From: Bog-159 sp049511415
GTDB lineage: Bacteria > Acidobacteriota > Terriglobia > Bryobacterales > Bryobacteraceae
Assembly (NCBI GenBank): GCA_049511415.1
Contig: JBEKYC010000005.1
Location: forward strand, 1-64,000
Length of the DNA: 64,000 nt
Direction of reading: 5' to 3'
The notes beneath the pieces were generated by a model that made no database searches, was not told where the DNA came from, and was given only the letters and a program-made list of their open reading frames with translations. Each line of letters opens with the position of its first letter. The stretch's first letter is position 1. The position numbers were made by a program, and so were the translations under genes. Below are positions 62,072-64,000 of the stretch, one piece after another.

Positions 62072-64000
62072 ATGGACGGCCAGGAGAATAATTCCAGTGT
62101 GGCCGTGTTGGCGGAAAAGCCTTCCGTGGCTCGGGACATCTCCCGGGTGCTGGGCGCCACGAAGACCGGCCAAGGGTATCTGCACGGCAACGGCTATGTG
62201 GTGACCTGGGCCATCGGACATCTCGTCGCGCTGGCACAACCTCACGAGATTCGACCGGAGTGGAAGCATTGGCGGCGCGACCTGTTGCCTATGCTGCCGC
62301 ATGATTGGCCGTTGGTCATTTACGAGAAGACCAAAGATCAGTTTGAGGTCGTCCAAAAGATTCTGAATTCGCCGAAAGTTGCCCGGGTGGTGTGCGCCAC
62401 CGACGCCGGCCGCGAAGGCGAACTGATCTTTCGATACATCTACGAAGCCGCCGGCTGCCGGAAGCCGTTCAGCCGTTTGTGGATCTCGTCGCTCACTCCG
62501 GACGCCATCCGCAAGGGCTTTAGCGAATTGAAGGATGGAGCGGCATACGATCCGCTGGCCGATGCCGCCCGCGGCCGCAGCCGGGCTGACTGGCTGGTGG
62601 GCATGAACCTGTCGCGCGCGTACACTTTGGCGCTGAATGACGAACTCTCCGTGGGCCGTGTGCAAACGCCAACGTTGGCCATGGTGGCGGAGAGGGAGTT
62701 AGTCATTCGGGCCTTTGTGCCGGAAGATTACATCGAGGTGCAGGCGACGTTCAGTCCCGTGGCGGAAGCGAAGTATCGGGGCGCCTGGTTCCGCGAGCCG
62801 GTGAAGGATTCCATTCAGATGGCCATGCGGCTGCCGCCCGATGGCGAAGAAGCCGGCCGCATAGTGAAGCGGGCGCGTAGCGGCGTCGCGCGAATCGAAT
62901 CCATTAAATCCGAAACGCAGCGCATGGCGCCGCCGCCGTTGTACGACTTGACCGAACTGCAGCGGCATGCCAACCGGCTGTTCGGCTTCAGCGCGCAGAA
63001 GACCTTGGAGATCGCGCAGGCATTGTACGAGAGCCGCAAGTTGATCAGCTACCCGCGCACCGATAGCCGCCATCTCTCGCAGGATGTGGCGCATACGCTG
63101 CCTGCGGTGGTGCGTGCGATTGAGGGGCGCTACCAGGAACTAATCGCGCCCGGCGCCGGCGAACGGCCGCTCGGCCGCCGTTTTGTGGACGATTCGAAAG
63201 TCACCGATCATCACGCCATCATCCCGACCACGATACAAGCCGGAGATCTGATGGCCGATGAACGCAAGATTTACGATTTGATTTGCCGGCGCCTGTTGAG
63301 CGCATGGCACGACGATTACATCACGGCCGTAACCGCCGTGATCACGGCCATTGCCAATCCTGGGGTGACCGACAAATATCACACCAGTGGAACGGCAGTG
63401 GTGCAATTGGGCTGGAAGGTGCTGGACGTGGTTCCGGAGCGGCGCCAGGAACGCGGCGCAGAAGAGCCGTCGCTGCCGCCGGGACTCGCGGAGGGTCAGC
63501 CGCAAGCCGTGCTGGACGCCGAAGCGCAGAAGAAGAAGACACGGCCCCCCAAGCGGTTTACCGAAGGCACGCTGCTGACGGCCATGGAGACGGCCGGCAA
63601 GACTCTCGATGAGAAAGAGCTGTCGGACGCCATGAAAGAAACCGGCCTGGGGACGCCGGCCACGCGCGCGGCCATCATCGAAGTCCTGCTGAAGCGCGGC
63701 TATATCGTGCGCGACGGCAAGAGCCTGCAGGCCACCGAAAAGGGCATTCATCTGATCGAGGTGGTGCATCCCGAAGTGAAGAGTCCCGCCATGACGGGTC
63801 AGTGGGAAGCCTACCTGAAACGCATTCAGAAAGGCACAGCGAAGCTGGCGCCGTTTATCGAGGGAATTGAGAATTATGTAAGAGAAGTGGTGGGGAAGGT
63901 AGAATCACGGCCAGCGCCGGCTGCCAACGCCGGCGTTCCGGAAGCCCCGCGCGAGCTTAAGCCCGCTCTCCCCGCCGGCGCCAGTCTCACGGATTTGCTG
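62072..64000 (+). CDS. topB: DNA topoisomerase III, running off the right edge
   Basis: The frame is open from the ATG at 62072 to the end of the window (643 residues so far). The TOPRIM domain has LAEKPSVARDISRVL and CATDAGREGELIFRYIYE with the metal-binding Glu/Asp. The nicking Tyr is in LISYPRTDSRHLS, and the DHHAIIPT segment typical of type IA enzymes follows. The enzyme breaks and passes single strands to relax or decatenate DNA. The C-terminal region enters a Pro/Ala-rich linker before the edge, so a C-terminal domain likely lies outside. Confidence 0.95.
   Translation, partial: MDGQENNSSVAVLAEKPSVARDISRVLGATKTGQGYLHGNGYVVTWAIGHLVALAQPHEIRPEWKHWRRDLLPMLPHDWPLVIYEKTKDQFEVVQKILNSPKVARVVCATDAGREGELIFRYIYEAAGCRKPFSRLWISSLTPDAIRKGFSELKDGAAYDPLADAARGRSRADWLVGMNLSRAYTLALNDELSVGRVQTPTLAMVAERELVIRAFVPEDYIEVQATFSPVAEAKYRGAWFREPVKDSIQMAMRLPPDGEEAGRIVKRARSGVARIESIKSETQRMAPPPLYDLTELQRHANRLFGFSAQKTLEIAQALYESRKLISYPRTDSRHLSQDVAHTLPAVVRAIEGRYQELIAPGAGERPLGRRFVDDSKVTDHHAIIPTTIQAGDLMADERKIYDLICRRLLSAWHDDYITAVTAVITAIANPGVTDKYHTSGTAVVQLGWKVLDVVPERRQERGAEEPSLPPGLAEGQPQAVLDAEAQKKKTRPPKRFTEGTLLTAMETAGKTLDEKELSDAMKETGLGTPATRAAIIEVLLKRGYIVRDGKSLQATEKGIHLIEVVHPEVKSPAMTGQWEAYLKRIQKGTAKLAPFIEGIENYVREVVGKVESRPAPAANAGVPEAPRELKPALPAGASLTDLL

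Overview
The window is a high-GC chromosomal segment most like an Acidobacteriota genome of the Solibacter/Bryobacter type. This is inferred from gene content: many secreted Gfo/Idh, FecR/DUF6600, ADOP-permease, choice-of-anchor-D and carboxypeptidase-regulatory TonB-receptor proteins, NHL proteins beside multiheme cytochromes, and a bacterial microcompartment (BMC) pair. I see no rRNA, tRNA, CRISPR array, prophage or intact insertion sequence.

Layout. 1-1281: the end of a TPR gene, then a decayed M20 amidohydrolase. 1314-5566 (minus): a decaheme cytochrome and an MtrB-like porin (a porin-cytochrome conduit) followed by a Tat-exported Gfo/Idh oxidoreductase. 5652-14319 (plus): GH31 glucosidase, then a translationally coupled aminotransferase, Gfo/Idh oxidoreductase and tannase, then a FecR/DUF6600 wall-type protein. 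14441-22582: small proteins, YqgE, a secreted protein, and a minus-strand block of an ABC exporter, YdcF, a membrane protein, PgsA, a GT39-like transferase and a TonB-domain protein. 22602-23655: a scar made of a broken copy of the next gene's 5' end and a dead vapBC pair. 23656-28995: a deoxyhypusine-synthase-like enzyme, a TonB-dependent receptor whose start lies in a palindromic repeat, and an NRPS-like protein whose carrier domain has lost its serine.

30011-42287 is the most striking region. It holds a plus-strand cluster of three multiheme cytochromes (16, 4 and 12 haem motifs), two paralogous NHL propellers, a PpiC foldase, an outer-membrane barrel, a BBP2-type porin with an N-terminal regulatory-like domain, and an EF-hand protein. 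This composition suggests an extracellular electron-transfer or cytochrome-wire system; with the decaheme/MtrB pair at 2657-5566, the window holds two separate routes for electrons across the outer membrane.

42312-64000: a phytoene-dehydrogenase-like flavoprotein, GlgB, a lipoprotein, an overlapping chain (small membrane protein, rph, rdgB, moaA), remnants of a PadR/ADOP pair, an orphan kdpA with an altered selectivity segment, recJ, a conserved unknown, an acylating aldehyde dehydrogenase with a BMC shell protein, a small zinc-finger protein, a 1891-residue composite secreted protein, and a topoisomerase III gene that runs off the right edge.

Decayed genes (M20, vapBC, the DHS copy, PadR/ADOP, and perhaps kdpA) recur along the window, as expected of a large genome accumulating duplications and horizontally acquired debris.
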